A DNA stretch of 64,000 bases, from positions 1-64,000 of the forward strand of contig CAVERH010000007.1 in assembly GCA_963618065.1 (NCBI GenBank). Reading direction: 5' to 3'. The notes beneath the pieces were generated by a model. It did no database searches, was not told the origin of the DNA, and saw only the letters and a program-made list of their open reading frames with translations. Position numbers and translations under genes: made by a program. Positions 49,887 through 58,448 of this stretch are shown in pieces (position 1 is the first letter of the stretch; every line of letters begins with the position of its first letter). The DNA is from Suilimivivens sp963618065 (lineage in GTDB: Bacteria > Bacillota > Clostridia > Lachnospirales > Lachnospiraceae).

Positions 49887-51446
49887 TTAAAAAATATGTC
49901 CGTTATCCTTTTTCGCAGAAACCGCATACATTCCAATCCCCACTACACCACATATAATTGCTGCTATCTTGATGAACAGCATGTCTGACGCTGCGGCTGT
50001 TTCAAACCATGGGAAGAAAATAATTCCAAGCGCCGCAAGAACCGCCCAGACAATGATGACAAATGCAATTCGCTTGGTATCTCCCGGTGCCAGCTTGGTT
50101 TTGGGGTTAATCGGGTTATTTTCCGGGTCTTCAACATGAAGGCCACCATACATTCTCTTAAAAATAACATAGGCAATCGGTCCTGACAGGACGCCGATCA
50201 AACCATGTGTAAAATCGGAACTTCCTGTAAGATATAATGCCACAATTGCTACGATTACCGGAACAAATGTAAATACAATAAATACCTTATCGCTCATCCC
50301 CACCTTGAAAGGTCCGTCCGGATGAGTGGATCTTACACGTCTGATAATACCTGCCAGCTGTGTTAAGCTTGATGCAAACAGACTCATGGTTACTGTTGCG
50401 ATTACTAATTCTACAAAGGAGAAGGAAAGTAAGAAGAAAGAAACAACTGCCACGGAAAGAATACCTACATAAGGTACACCTTTTTTCTTACTTACCTTTA
50501 CCAAAAACTTGGGACAAAGATTATCTGCTGCCATTACAAAGAAACCTCTTGCAGTAGATGCAATATATCCATTAAACATGGAAATATTAGAAAGCATTGC
50601 AATAAACAGGAACAGACCTGCCAGTGCCGGTGCATAATTTTTCAGGACATCAATATAGGAAACGCCCTCCGAACCCCACTGCTGCCAGTTCCCAACAGAT
50701 GCAAGTCCTGCAGCTGTCGGAATAATATATGTTGCAATAATCAGCGGAATACAAAGTAATAATCCTTTGGGGATCAGCTGAGGTTTTTCAACTTCTCCGG
50801 CAACCATTGACATAGATTCCCAGCCTCCATACATCCACAGACCTACGGAAAGTCCTGCTCCAATGCTGGTTAAAACTCCCTGTCCTTCCGGTATGATCGG
50901 CAGGAAAGGATTCGTCTGAAAATGTGCAAACCCAATCACGGAAACAACTGCAAATGCTACCAGAATAGATACGGAAATGATGGTATTAATAATGGCTACA
51001 TCCTTTACCCCCTGAAGATTGATAATAATGAAAACTACAATAATTGCAACCTTAATCATATATTCCTCAACCGGTGACAATCCAAAGAAGGATGTCATAA
51101 ATGCGGCTGCAAGTGCAACATAGGTTACGGTATCAAAATAACCTCCAATGGTTCTCCACCATCCCATCTGGAACCCCCAGAACTCCCCTAAGGTTTTCTT
51201 TACCCAGCTGTAAGGGCCACCTTCATCAGGAAGGGCAGATGCCAGTTCTGCATCTGTAAATGCCTGCGGTAATCCCCAGAAGAAAGGTAGAACAATTAAC
51301 ATGATTAATGTAAGACCAGGACCTGTTCCAGGAATCATATCTTCAATTCCCCATGCTCCTGCCGCTGTCAATGAATATATCATACCAATTATAGCAAACA
51401 ATCCAAGCTTTTGACGCTTTAAACCATTCTGATTTGTACTGCTCAT
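49887..51446 (-). CDS. APC-superfamily amino acid permease
   Basis: Protein of 519 residues with about twelve membrane segments. The N-terminus has LGLFAIIGMIYSLTAAGAWG, followed by FWGLPQAFTDAELASALPDEGGPYSWVKKT, a typical APC helix 1-2 region, and later GWESMSMVAGEVEKPQ. Such transporters move amino acids or related compounds; the GxxSLTAAG pattern is of the basic/glutamate-GABA permease type. AAAGGAGTA precedes the ATG. It lies between the alcohol dehydrogenase and the M28 peptidase genes. In this operon it may import an amino-acid conjugate rather than a free amino acid. Confidence 0.9.
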   Translation of the reverse strand: MSSTNQNGLKRQKLGLFAIIGMIYSLTAAGAWGIEDMIPGTGPGLTLIMLIVLPFFWGLPQAFTDAELASALPDEGGPYSWVKKTLGEFWGFQMGWWRTIGGYFDTVTYVALAAAFMTSFFGLSPVEEYMIKVAIIVVFIIINLQGVKDVAIINTIISVSILVAFAVVSVIGFAHFQTNPFLPIIPEGQGVLTSIGAGLSVGLWMYGGWESMSMVAGEVEKPQLIPKGLLLCIPLIIATYIIPTAAGLASVGNWQQWGSEGVSYIDVLKNYAPALAGLFLFIAMLSNISMFNGYIASTARGFFVMAADNLCPKFLVKVSKKKGVPYVGILSVAVVSFFLLSFSFVELVIATVTMSLFASSLTQLAGIIRRVRSTHPDGPFKVGMSDKVFIVFTFVPVIVAIVALYLTGSSDFTHGLIGVLSGPIAYVIFKRMYGGLHVEDPENNPINPKTKLAPGDTKRIAFVIIVWAVLAALGIIFFPWFETAAASDMLFIKIAAIICGVVGIGMYAVSAKKDNGHIF

Positions 51447-51473
51447 ATAAAATACTCCTTTCTCACGCTTATT

Positions 51474-52538
51474 TTAATAAATATTCCGGAAGTCAATGCC
51501 TACCTTCAGCATACTTCCACTCATTTTGTCAAAGTCACTGAATGCCTGCGCAGCATCATTAAATTCATAGACATTCGTAATAATTTTTTCCAAATCAACC
51601 TTTCCTTCCTTCACCAGATCAATCAGTTCAAGAAAATCTCTTTTCAATGCATTTCTGCTTCCAAATACATTTAATTCCTTTTTCTGTAATAAGGTAAAGT
51701 TAAAGTCCAGATTTTTCTTTCCTACCCCGATCAGCACTACCTTTCCCCCATAAGCTGCACAGTCAATACACGACTGGAAGGTACTCGGTAATCCAACTGC
51801 TTCAATACAGATATCAAATCCATACCCAACAGCTTCACCGTTCATGCTGATGCTTCCGGTAATGTCTTTAACAGCCTTTTCCAGTGCCTCTGGACTCTCA
51901 TTCATGATTGTTCCGGCAAATTGGAACATTTCCTGACTTCTCTTCAGCTTTTCCTCTGCCTGAGGAATATCACATAGGTATACTTCACCGCCCAATGCCT
52001 TAGCTGCATTTGCTGCCAGGACTCCAATGGTTCCTCCGCCAATGACCAGCACCTTATCTCCGGGCTTCACACCGGCTCTCTGAACACCATGATAGCTGAT
52101 GCAAAAAGGTTCAATGGCAGCCAGAACCTTCGGTGACAGGCCTTTTCCATCATAAATTCTTTCTACCGGCATTGCAATATACTCACAAAAAGCTCCGTCT
52201 CTCTGACACCCCAGTGTCTGATTGTTCATGCATGCATTCACAAATCCCCTCTTGCAGCTATAGCAATGTCCACAATTAAAATAAGGATTCGCAGTAACGA
52301 TCATTCCCGGTTTCAGTCCTCTGTCATTCTCATCAATTTCAACAATTTCCGCAGCAAATTCATGACCCGGGATTCTGGGGTAATTGAAATATGCAAATGT
52401 TCCTCTGTAAGATCCGAGATCACTTCCGCAAATGCCTCCGTATAATACCTTTAACAATGCTTCTCCCGGTTTTCTTTTGGGCATTTCTATATCCCGAATA
52501 ACCACTTTCCCTGGTTCATCAATATAAATTGCCTTCAC
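51474..52538 (-). CDS. Zinc-dependent alcohol dehydrogenase (L-galactonate/polyol dehydrogenase-like)
   Basis: Protein of 354 residues of the medium-chain dehydrogenase family. Catalytic zinc ligands are visible in GGICGSDLG and GHEFAAE. The structural zinc site is NPYFNCGHCYSCKRGFVNAC. The Rossmann motif is VIGGGTIGVLAANAAKALGG. Relatives include RspB, L-galactonate-5-dehydrogenase (LgoD) and sorbitol or threonine dehydrogenases. As the first gene of an operon with uxaB and uxaA, oxidation of a sugar acid such as L-galactonate to tagaturonate is the most sensible role, but this is inferred from context. GAGGAGGAG precedes the ATG. Confidence 0.88.
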   Translation of the reverse strand: MKAIYIDEPGKVVIRDIEMPKRKPGEALLKVLYGGICGSDLGSYRGTFAYFNYPRIPGHEFAAEIVEIDENDRGLKPGMIVTANPYFNCGHCYSCKRGFVNACMNNQTLGCQRDGAFCEYIAMPVERIYDGKGLSPKVLAAIEPFCISYHGVQRAGVKPGDKVLVIGGGTIGVLAANAAKALGGEVYLCDIPQAEEKLKRSQEMFQFAGTIMNESPEALEKAVKDITGSISMNGEAVGYGFDICIEAVGLPSTFQSCIDCAAYGGKVVLIGVGKKNLDFNFTLLQKKELNVFGSRNALKRDFLELIDLVKEGKVDLEKIITNVYEFNDAAQAFSDFDKMSGSMLKVGIDFRNIY

Positions 52539-52576
52539 ATGTCTCCTCCTCTCTGTTGTATTTTTTCTTGTATGCT

Positions 52577-52627
52577 ATGTTGTATACATCATGGCATCAT
52601 AATACTATCATAATAATCTTTTGTCAA
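52577..52627 (-). promoter_or_regulatory. Promoter and palindromic operator of the uxa operon
   Basis: On the minus strand TTGACA (52622-52627), a 17-base spacer and TATTAT (52599-52604) form a promoter. Immediately downstream, at 52577-52592, lies the palindrome ATGTTGTATACATCAT, symmetric except for one base pair. Its TGTATACA core resembles the TGGTATACCA operators of GntR/FCD regulators such as UxuR and ExuR. The divergent GntR gene at 52859 is the likely binder. Confidence 0.7.
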
Positions 52628-52858
52628 TATATATTTCCATTCAAATTGTTTGAACTGTAACCTTTCTTCATAAATACTCATTAATCTTAAAATCACACTC
52701 TTGAAGATGGAAGCGCTGTATTATATAATAAAACAGTAGTTATTCAGAGCCATATAAATAAATCCAAAGCAGCATTAGAAACGGTTTTACGAATAGGTTT
52801 TTGATTAGTTACAATACAAAATTGCAATACTAAATTTAAGATTGTAAGGAAAATGTTT

Positions 52859-53533
52859 ATGACAGCAACCTCTAAAAAGAAACCCCTTCGGCAATTTGCA
52901 TATGACTATATCAAGGGGAAAATTTTATCCTGTGAATATGAACCGGGTATATATTTGAATGAACAGCAATTATGTAATGAAATGGGTGGCATCAGCCGAA
53001 CCCCCGTCCGTGATGCACTTGGCCGTCTGGAGCAGGAAGGACTTCTGAATATTCTTCCCAAAAAAGGAATTATTGTATCCAAGCTGAAATTGAATGATAT
53101 TAATCACATCTATGAAGTCAGAGCCTTGTTGGAGCCTTACACGATACGCCGCTATGGGTGCAAGCTCGATCCGGTTAAGCTGGAACGGTTTGCCGAAATC
53201 ATGGGCGATCCTGACCGCATTGTAGCAGAAAGCTATAATTATTACTTCTACGATCTTGACGATCAGTTTCACGGATTTATTATGAATGCACTCCCAAATC
53301 AGTATCTGACAGAAACTTATGAGAATGTTAACAATATGAATCGCCGTATTCGTGTCCTCTCGGGAAATCGTGTTGAGAATCGAATCAGGGACACTTTCGC
53401 CGAACATCTCCGTATCGTGCAGGCATGTCTTTCCGGCGACTGGGAAAGTGCTGCCGATGCAATGGCGCAGCATCTGGAAAAAGCCCGGATTGTTACCTTC
53501 CAGCTCATCGCTGAGAATCAGGATATCTTTTAA
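52859..53533 (+). CDS. GntR-family (FCD/FadR-type) regulator
   Basis: Protein of 224 residues. I start at the ATG at 52859, eight bases after AAGGA; the ATG at 52853 is too close to that site. The winged helix is FAYDYIKGKILSCEYEPGIY then NEQQLCNEMGGISRTPVRDA and LGRLEQEGLLNILPKKGI. The FCD ligand domain spans about 80-215, with metal-binding Asp/His in YYFYDLDDQFHGFI and HLRIVQA. UxuR, ExuR and LgoR are of this class. It is divergent from the uxa operon and followed 18 bases later by the IclR gene. It probably senses a uronate or aldonate. Confidence 0.92.
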   Translation: MTATSKKKPLRQFAYDYIKGKILSCEYEPGIYLNEQQLCNEMGGISRTPVRDALGRLEQEGLLNILPKKGIIVSKLKLNDINHIYEVRALLEPYTIRRYGCKLDPVKLERFAEIMGDPDRIVAESYNYYFYDLDDQFHGFIMNALPNQYLTETYENVNNMNRRIRVLSGNRVENRIRDTFAEHLRIVQACLSGDWESAADAMAQHLEKARIVTFQLIAENQDIF

Positions 53534-53551
53534 GCATCGGAGGAATTCAGA

Positions 53552-54310
53552 TTGAAAATTAACAGAACCGTTCAGCGTTCTTTTGAAATGCTATCCTATA
53601 TTGCGCAGCATCCTGAGGGTGTCTCCATTGATGAGCTGTGTCTGCAGCTTACAATTCCCAAAACCAGCGCCTATGATATTCTTGTTACCCTTGTTCAGAA
53701 CGGAATGCTTACGCTGTGCTCCGGCACCCGACAATTATATCGGATTGGAGCATCTGCTTATCGCATCGGAATGTCCTATCCCGAGTCTGATGATGAGCTG
53801 AAGCTGATCGGTTCAGCTTTAAAAGAAGTTGCCAATCTGTCTGGTAAGACAGCTTTTTTTGGCCAGCTTTATGAAGATAAAGTTCTTTATATTTTAAAGG
53901 AAACTCCGTCAAATCCCATTATTACCACGGCATCAGTAGGAAGCACAGCTCCCCTGTACTGCACATCACTGGGAAAGATCTTACTTGCCTACATGCCTGA
54001 GGATCAGGCAGACCATTTTCTGGACTCCCTTAATCCAGTCCCACGTACCGGATATACGCTGACAACCAGGGAAGCTGTCGCTGCGGATCTTGCCCTCACT
54101 GCCAGACGTGGATATGCCATGGATTTCCGTGAATATGAAGAACACATGGTATGTGTCGGCGCTCCCGTTTTCAGAAAAGATTCTACTCTCGTCGGTGCGA
54201 TCAGCATTTCCGGTTTCTATCGTCCGGAAGAAAACTATGAATCGGCCGGACAATTTATCAATCAAAAAGCTTCTGAGCTATCCCATTTACTTGGTTATCA
54301 CAACATTTAA
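53552..54310 (+). CDS. IclR-family transcriptional regulator
   Basis: Protein of 252 residues with a TTG start preceded by GGAGG. The winged helix is RSFEMLSYIAQHPEGVSIDE and LCLQLTIPKTSAYDILVTLV. The effector-binding domain follows with GKTAFFGQLYEDKVLYILKE, YCTSLGKILLAYMPE, RRGYAMDFREYEEHMVCVGA and PVFRKDSTLVGAISISG. KdgR, the classical repressor of 2-keto-3-deoxygluconate genes, is of this family. Its position directly before kdgK and eda makes the same role likely. Two ATCG-N6-CGAT sites lie in the kdgK leader. Confidence 0.92.
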   Translation: MKINRTVQRSFEMLSYIAQHPEGVSIDELCLQLTIPKTSAYDILVTLVQNGMLTLCSGTRQLYRIGASAYRIGMSYPESDDELKLIGSALKEVANLSGKTAFFGQLYEDKVLYILKETPSNPIITTASVGSTAPLYCTSLGKILLAYMPEDQADHFLDSLNPVPRTGYTLTTREAVAADLALTARRGYAMDFREYEEHMVCVGAPVFRKDSTLVGAISISGFYRPEENYESAGQFINQKASELSHLLGYHNI

Positions 54311-54314
54311 TCCG

Positions 54315-54380
54315 AAAATTCCCAGCCAAATGCCGGGAATTTTGTCTGCAGTCTGAACAGCAGATGTCTCTGCTGTTTTT
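54315..54380 (+). terminator. Tandem hairpins ending the GntR-IclR unit
   Basis: Two hairpins follow the IclR stop: AAAATTCCC/GGGAATTTT (54315-54343) and AACAGCAGA/TCTGCTGTT followed by a T-run (54356-54380). The second is a good intrinsic terminator. Confidence 0.82.
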
Positions 54381-54382
54381 TC

Positions 54383-54452
54383 TTGACAAAATCTCCCCTG
54401 ATGTTATTATTATTTTGTAATCGTATTTGCGATGTGTATTCGTATATGCGAT
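54383..54452 (+). promoter_or_regulatory. Promoter and duplicated operator of kdgK-eda
   Basis: TTGACA (54383-54388), a 16-base spacer and TATTAT (54405-54410) form a promoter right after the terminator. Downstream are two near-identical, near-palindromic boxes, ATCGTATTTGCGAT (54420-54433) and TTCGTATATGCGAT (54439-54452), 19 bases apart. They lie over the likely transcription start, as expected for a repressor; IclR is the best candidate. Confidence 0.7.
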
Positions 54453-54480
54453 TATCAAAAAGACCAGGAGGACAGATTAT

Positions 54481-55578
54481 ATGAATATTACGATGAAACC
54501 TTCAAGCGAATGCAGGTTTGATGCGGTATCACTGGGAGAAGTGATGCTGCGGTTGGATCCCGGAGAAGGCCGTATCCGCACTGCCAGACAATTTCGTGCC
54601 TGGGAGGGTGGCGGTGAATACAATGTAATCCGCGGACTACGCAGATGCTTTGGATTAAAGACAGCGGTTATCACTGCCTTCGCCGATAATGAAATCGGAA
54701 TGCTGATGGAGGACTTTATTCTTCAGGGTGGTGTAGATACCTCCCTGATCAAGTGGATGAAAACAGATGGCATCGGACGCACATGCCGGAACGGCCTTAA
54801 CTTTACAGAACGTGGCTTTGGTATTCGAGGTGCGATCGGTTGCTCAGATCGGGCAAATACTGCAATTTCAAAGGCTACTCCTGAGGATTTTGATTTTGAA
54901 TATATCTTTGGCGAGCTTGGTGTGCGCTGGCTGCATACCGGCGGTATTTATGCTGCTCTGTCCGAGCAGTCCTGTGAAACGGTTCTTGCCGCCATTAAAA
55001 CAGCCAAGAAGTATGGTACCGTAGTCTCCTATGACCTGAATTACCGTCCTTCGATGTGGAGCGCAATCGGAGGTCTTGAAAAGGCCAGACAGGTGAATCA
55101 GGAAATTGCCGGATATGTAGATGTCATGATCGGTAATGAAGAGGATTTTACTGCGTGTCTTGGCTTTTCCATTGAGGGAAACGATAAAGCGCTAAAAAAA
55201 CTCAATATTGACGGATATGAAAAAATGATCGCCGAAGCAGCAAAAGCCTACCCCAACTTCAGGGTTATTGCTACCACGCTCCGTGAAGTAAAAACTGCTA
55301 CCCTCAATGATTGGAGTGCCTTGTGCTGGGCTGATGGCAGCATTTACAAATCAAAGGAATATAAATCTCTTGAAATCATGGATCGTGTAGGCGGCGGAGA
55401 CTCATTTGCTTCCGGATTGATCTATGGTCTGATGACTACTGGGGAACCGGCACTTGCGGTTAATTATGGTGCCGCTCATGGGGCACTGGCTATGACGACA
55501 CCGGGCGATACCACAATGGCCAGTAAGAAGGAAGTCGAAGCTATTATGTCCGACGCCGGCGCCCGTGTTCAAAGATAG
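54481..55578 (+). CDS. kdgK: 2-keto-3-deoxygluconate kinase (PfkB family)
   Basis: Protein of 365 residues from the ATG at 54481 with AGGAGG upstream; a longer frame reads through the operator and is not used. It begins FDAVSLGEVMLRLDPGEGRI and has the substrate region WEGGGEYNVIRGLRRCFG, the NYRPSMWS block and the catalytic motif DRVGGGDSFASGLIYG with the Asp base. It phosphorylates KDG, the shared product of UxuA and UxaA, to KDPG. It lies 12 bases before eda in the same operon. Confidence 0.94.
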   Translation: MNITMKPSSECRFDAVSLGEVMLRLDPGEGRIRTARQFRAWEGGGEYNVIRGLRRCFGLKTAVITAFADNEIGMLMEDFILQGGVDTSLIKWMKTDGIGRTCRNGLNFTERGFGIRGAIGCSDRANTAISKATPEDFDFEYIFGELGVRWLHTGGIYAALSEQSCETVLAAIKTAKKYGTVVSYDLNYRPSMWSAIGGLEKARQVNQEIAGYVDVMIGNEEDFTACLGFSIEGNDKALKKLNIDGYEKMIAEAAKAYPNFRVIATTLREVKTATLNDWSALCWADGSIYKSKEYKSLEIMDRVGGGDSFASGLIYGLMTTGEPALAVNYGAAHGALAMTTPGDTTMASKKEVEAIMSDAGARVQR

Positions 55579-55590
55579 GAGGAAGGAAAT

Positions 55591-56229
55591 ATGAATGAAA
55601 TTTATCATAAGCTTCATGAAATAGGGATCATTCCTGTTGTTGTCCTGAACGACAGCAAGGATGCTCTGCCGCTTGGAAAGGCACTGATAAAGGGCTCACT
55701 TCCTGCTGCTGAAGTTACTTTCCGTACAGATGCAGCTGCCGAAGCTATCCATCAATTGTCAGAAGCCTATCCTGAATTACTGGTAGGCGCCGGAACTGTC
55801 TTGTCAATAGAACAGGCTGATCTTGCAATCCATGCTGGTGCCAGATTTATTGTCTCTCCCGGACTAAATCCTAAGGTTGTGCGGCACTGTCTGGAAAAGA
55901 ATGTTGTCATTATTCCAGGAGTTGTTACTCCCAGTGAGATTGAACAGGCTCTTGAGCTCGGACTCGATATCGTGAAATTTTTCCCGGCTGAGCCATCCGG
56001 TGGTCTTGCAATGATTCAGGCTCTAAGTGCCGCCTACACAAAGCTACGCTTCATGCCCACCGGCGGTATCAATGCTGAAAATGTAATTCCTTACCTTAAA
56101 TCAGACAAAATCATTGCCTGTGGCGGCAGCTGGATGGTCAAAAAAGAGATGATCGCTGCCGGTGAATTTGAAAAAATCTCTGCTTTGTGTCAGAATGCAG
56201 CGGACATTGTTCTTAGCCTGAGAGGCTAA
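55591..56229 (+). CDS. eda: KDPG/KHG aldolase
   Basis: Protein of 212 residues. IIPVVVLNDSKDALPLGKAL, the catalytic Glu in AAEVTFRTDAAAEAI, GAGTVLSIEQADLAIHAGA, FIVSPGLNPKVV and the Schiff-base Lys in GLDIVKFFPAEPSGG are all present. PTGGINAENV binds phosphate. It splits KDPG to pyruvate and glyceraldehyde-3-phosphate, completing uronate breakdown. AGGAGGAAG precedes the ATG. It ends at the shared terminator with etfA. Confidence 0.96.
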   Translation: MNEIYHKLHEIGIIPVVVLNDSKDALPLGKALIKGSLPAAEVTFRTDAAAEAIHQLSEAYPELLVGAGTVLSIEQADLAIHAGARFIVSPGLNPKVVRHCLEKNVVIIPGVVTPSEIEQALELGLDIVKFFPAEPSGGLAMIQALSAAYTKLRFMPTGGINAENVIPYLKSDKIIACGGSWMVKKEMIAAGEFEKISALCQNAADIVLSLRG

Positions 56230-56263
56230 GCCATTCAAAATACATAAGAAGCTCTGTGTAACA

Positions 56264-56296
56264 AAAATATCCCGGTGCTTTGCACCGGGATATTTT
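56264..56296. terminator. Bidirectional terminator between eda and etfA
   Basis: The 15-bp arms AAAATATCCCGGTGC and GCACCGGGATATTTT pair perfectly around TTT, with A/T flanks on both strands. It ends both the kdgK-eda and the butyrate operon. Confidence 0.93.
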
Positions 56297-56332
56297 ATAT
56301 CGATATCAGAAAATTCTTATTTGCGGATAAGC

Positions 56333-57376
56333 TTATTTAGCAGCAAGCTCTGCCTTCAGCTTCTCGGTAAGAGCAGGAACGATCTTGTTTAAATCTCCTA
56401 CAATACCGTAATCAGCTACATCGAAGATCGGAGCGGATTCATCCTTGTTGATCGCAATGATGATATCAGACTCTTCCATACCTGCTACATGCTGGATTGC
56501 TCCGGAAATACCGATTGCAAAGTATACATTAGGACGAACGGTCTTACCTGTCTGTCCAACCTGCAGATCCTTCGGCTTCCAGCCTGCATCAACTACAGCA
56601 CGGGAGCAGCTGACTGTTCCGCCAAGTACCTCTGCAAGGTCATCCAGAAGCTTGAAGTTCTCAGCACTTCCGACACCACGTCCACCGGATACCAGAATCT
56701 TTGCGTCCATAATATCAGCAACATCAGATACGGCCTTAACAACCTTTAAGATTTCTACATACTTGTTGTCAGGTGTGAATCCAGGATTGTAATTGATTAC
56801 TTCTGCCTTCTTACCAGCTTCTCTGGGTGCCTTCTGCATAACACCGGGACGAACGGTAGCCATCTGAGGACGGAATGCAGGACATGCAATCGTAGCAATT
56901 GTGTTTCCGCCGAATGCAGGACGGGTCATTAAGAGCTGGTTATGAAGCTGCTCTTTTCCCGGAATCGGGTTGATCGGGAAGTCACCGATCTCGAGCTGTG
57001 TACAGTCTGCAGTCAGACCGGTATGAATTCTTGCGGATACTCTGGGTCCTAAGTCACGTCCGATAGCCGTTGCACCTACCAGAAAGATTTCCGGCTTGAA
57101 TTCGTTAATGACAGATGCTAATGCATGTGCATAAGGCTCTGTTCTGTACTCCTTTAATTCAGGATCATCTACGACGATGACCTTGTCTGCGCCATATTCA
57201 GCGAGTTCATCAGCTAAAGCTGCCACATCAGAACCAACTAATACAGCGGTAACTTCTGTTCCTAAATCTTTTGCAAGTTCTTTTCCCTTGCCAACTAATT
57301 CCAATGCGATTCCGCTAAGTGTATTGTCTACCTGCTGAGCAAAGACAAATACTCCCTTATAATCTTGAATATTCAT
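56333..57376 (-). CDS. etfA: Electron transfer flavoprotein, alpha subunit
   Basis: Protein of 347 residues. The N-terminal domain starts NIQDYKGVFVFAQQVDNTLS. The C-terminal FAD domain has VSGGRGVGSAENFKLLDDLA, GGTVSCSRAVVDAGW, QVGQTGKTVRPNVYFAIGIS and GAIQHVAGMEESDIIIAIN. With EtfB and Bcd it probably forms an electron-bifurcating complex coupling crotonyl-CoA reduction to ferredoxin reduction. It lies 49 bases after etfB and is the last gene of the butyrate operon. GGAGGAAG precedes the ATG. Confidence 0.96.
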   Translation of the reverse strand: MNIQDYKGVFVFAQQVDNTLSGIALELVGKGKELAKDLGTEVTAVLVGSDVAALADELAEYGADKVIVVDDPELKEYRTEPYAHALASVINEFKPEIFLVGATAIGRDLGPRVSARIHTGLTADCTQLEIGDFPINPIPGKEQLHNQLLMTRPAFGGNTIATIACPAFRPQMATVRPGVMQKAPREAGKKAEVINYNPGFTPDNKYVEILKVVKAVSDVADIMDAKILVSGGRGVGSAENFKLLDDLAEVLGGTVSCSRAVVDAGWKPKDLQVGQTGKTVRPNVYFAIGISGAIQHVAGMEESDIIIAINKDESAPIFDVADYGIVGDLNKIVPALTEKLKAELAAK

Positions 57377-57425
57377 GTTCTTCCTCCATTATATTTCAAT
57401 ATGCTTAAGATCTACTATCGAAAGA

Positions 57426-58208
57426 CTAGATTACGTGTTTTGCTTTTAACTTCTCAACAATGTAATCAACAGATGCAGCGGGATCTAAGTTAACCTTTTC
57501 TCCTGCACCCTTTCTTACCTTATCGGATGCCTTGGCGATCTGTGTCGGTGAACCCTTAAGACCAAGGTTAGAATCTTCTACATCCTTAAGATCTGCTCTT
57601 CCCCATACGGTGATGTCAGCCTTGTATGCATCGAAGATTCCGCCCGGAGTCATATATCTGGGCTCGTTTAATTCAGCAAGAGCTGTAATTAAACAGGGCA
57701 TTTTAGCCTTTAATACGTGATATCTGTCATCGAACTGACGCTCAACGATTACGCTGTCGCCTTCTACTTCAATCTTCTGAGCGTAAGAAATTACAGGAAT
57801 TCCAAGATGCTCGGAAATCTGAGGACCAACCTGTGCGGTATCACCATCAATAGCCTGACGGCCGGTAATGATGAGATCATAATCAAGATTACGAAGTGCT
57901 CCGGCAAGAGTCTGGGATGTAGCCCATGTATCTGCTCCGCCTAATACTCTGTCTGTTACAAGGATTCCCTTGTCAGCACCCATAGCGATTGCTTCACGAA
58001 GAACTTCTTCTGCCTTGGGAAGTCCCATGGTTACAACGGTAACTTCTGCGCCATACTGATCCTTCAATCTAAGAGCTGCTTCCAGACCAGCCTTATCATC
58101 AGGGTTCATGATGGTAAGCATTGCAGCTCTGTCAAGAGTACCATCGGGGTTAAATTTAACGCCACCTTTTGTATCAGGTACCTGTTTAACACAAACAACA
58201 ATTTTCAT
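57426..58208 (-). CDS. etfB: Electron transfer flavoprotein, beta subunit
   Basis: Protein of 260 residues. MKIVVCVKQVPDTKGGVKFN, TIMNPDDKAGLEAALRLKD, VVTMGLPKAEEVLREAIAMG and the nucleotide-binding DYDLIITGRQAIDGDTAQVG are typical of EtfB. In bifurcating clostridial Etf this subunit carries the second FAD. GGAGAG precedes the ATG. It is separated from bcd by a 331-base gap with tandem hairpin repeats, unusual inside an operon. Confidence 0.96.
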   Translation of the reverse strand: MKIVVCVKQVPDTKGGVKFNPDGTLDRAAMLTIMNPDDKAGLEAALRLKDQYGAEVTVVTMGLPKAEEVLREAIAMGADKGILVTDRVLGGADTWATSQTLAGALRNLDYDLIITGRQAIDGDTAQVGPQISEHLGIPVISYAQKIEVEGDSVIVERQFDDRYHVLKAKMPCLITALAELNEPRYMTPGGIFDAYKADITVWGRADLKDVEDSNLGLKGSPTQIAKASDKVRKGAGEKVNLDPAASVDYIVEKLKAKHVI

Positions 58209-58250
58209 TGTATTTCTCTCCTTATTTTTAAAATATTATATAGTATCAAA

Positions 58251-58448
58251 GTAAGACAGCACTCGAAATGCTTCGCATTTCTCTTGCTCTTCTTACTTTT
58301 CTTAAGTAAGACGGCACTCGAAATGCTTCGCATTTCTCTTGCTCTTCTTACTTTTCTTAAGTAAGACGGCACTCGAAATGCTTCGCATTTCTCTTGCTCT
58401 TCTTACTTTTCTTAAGTAAGACGGCACTCGAAATGCTTCGCATTTCTC
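58251..58448. repeat. 55-bp tandem repeat array, 3.6 copies, each with nested hairpin
   Basis: Copies begin at 58251, 58306, 58361 and 58416; the last is cut after about 33 bases. The first has one base change (GACAGC against GACGGC) and the second and third appear identical. Each unit contains the hairpin GAAATGC-TTC-GCATTTC, and AAGTAAG at one end can pair with CTTACTT at the other, giving a long stem with an inner hairpin. The array lies between bcd and etfB; the rest of the gap (58449-58539) has further GC-rich pairing (GGTGCTGTGCTGCACC). Confidence 0.95.

Noticed and set aside
58251..58448. CRISPR array
   Set aside because: Copies are contiguous 55-bp tandem units with no variable spacers, and no cas genes are present.
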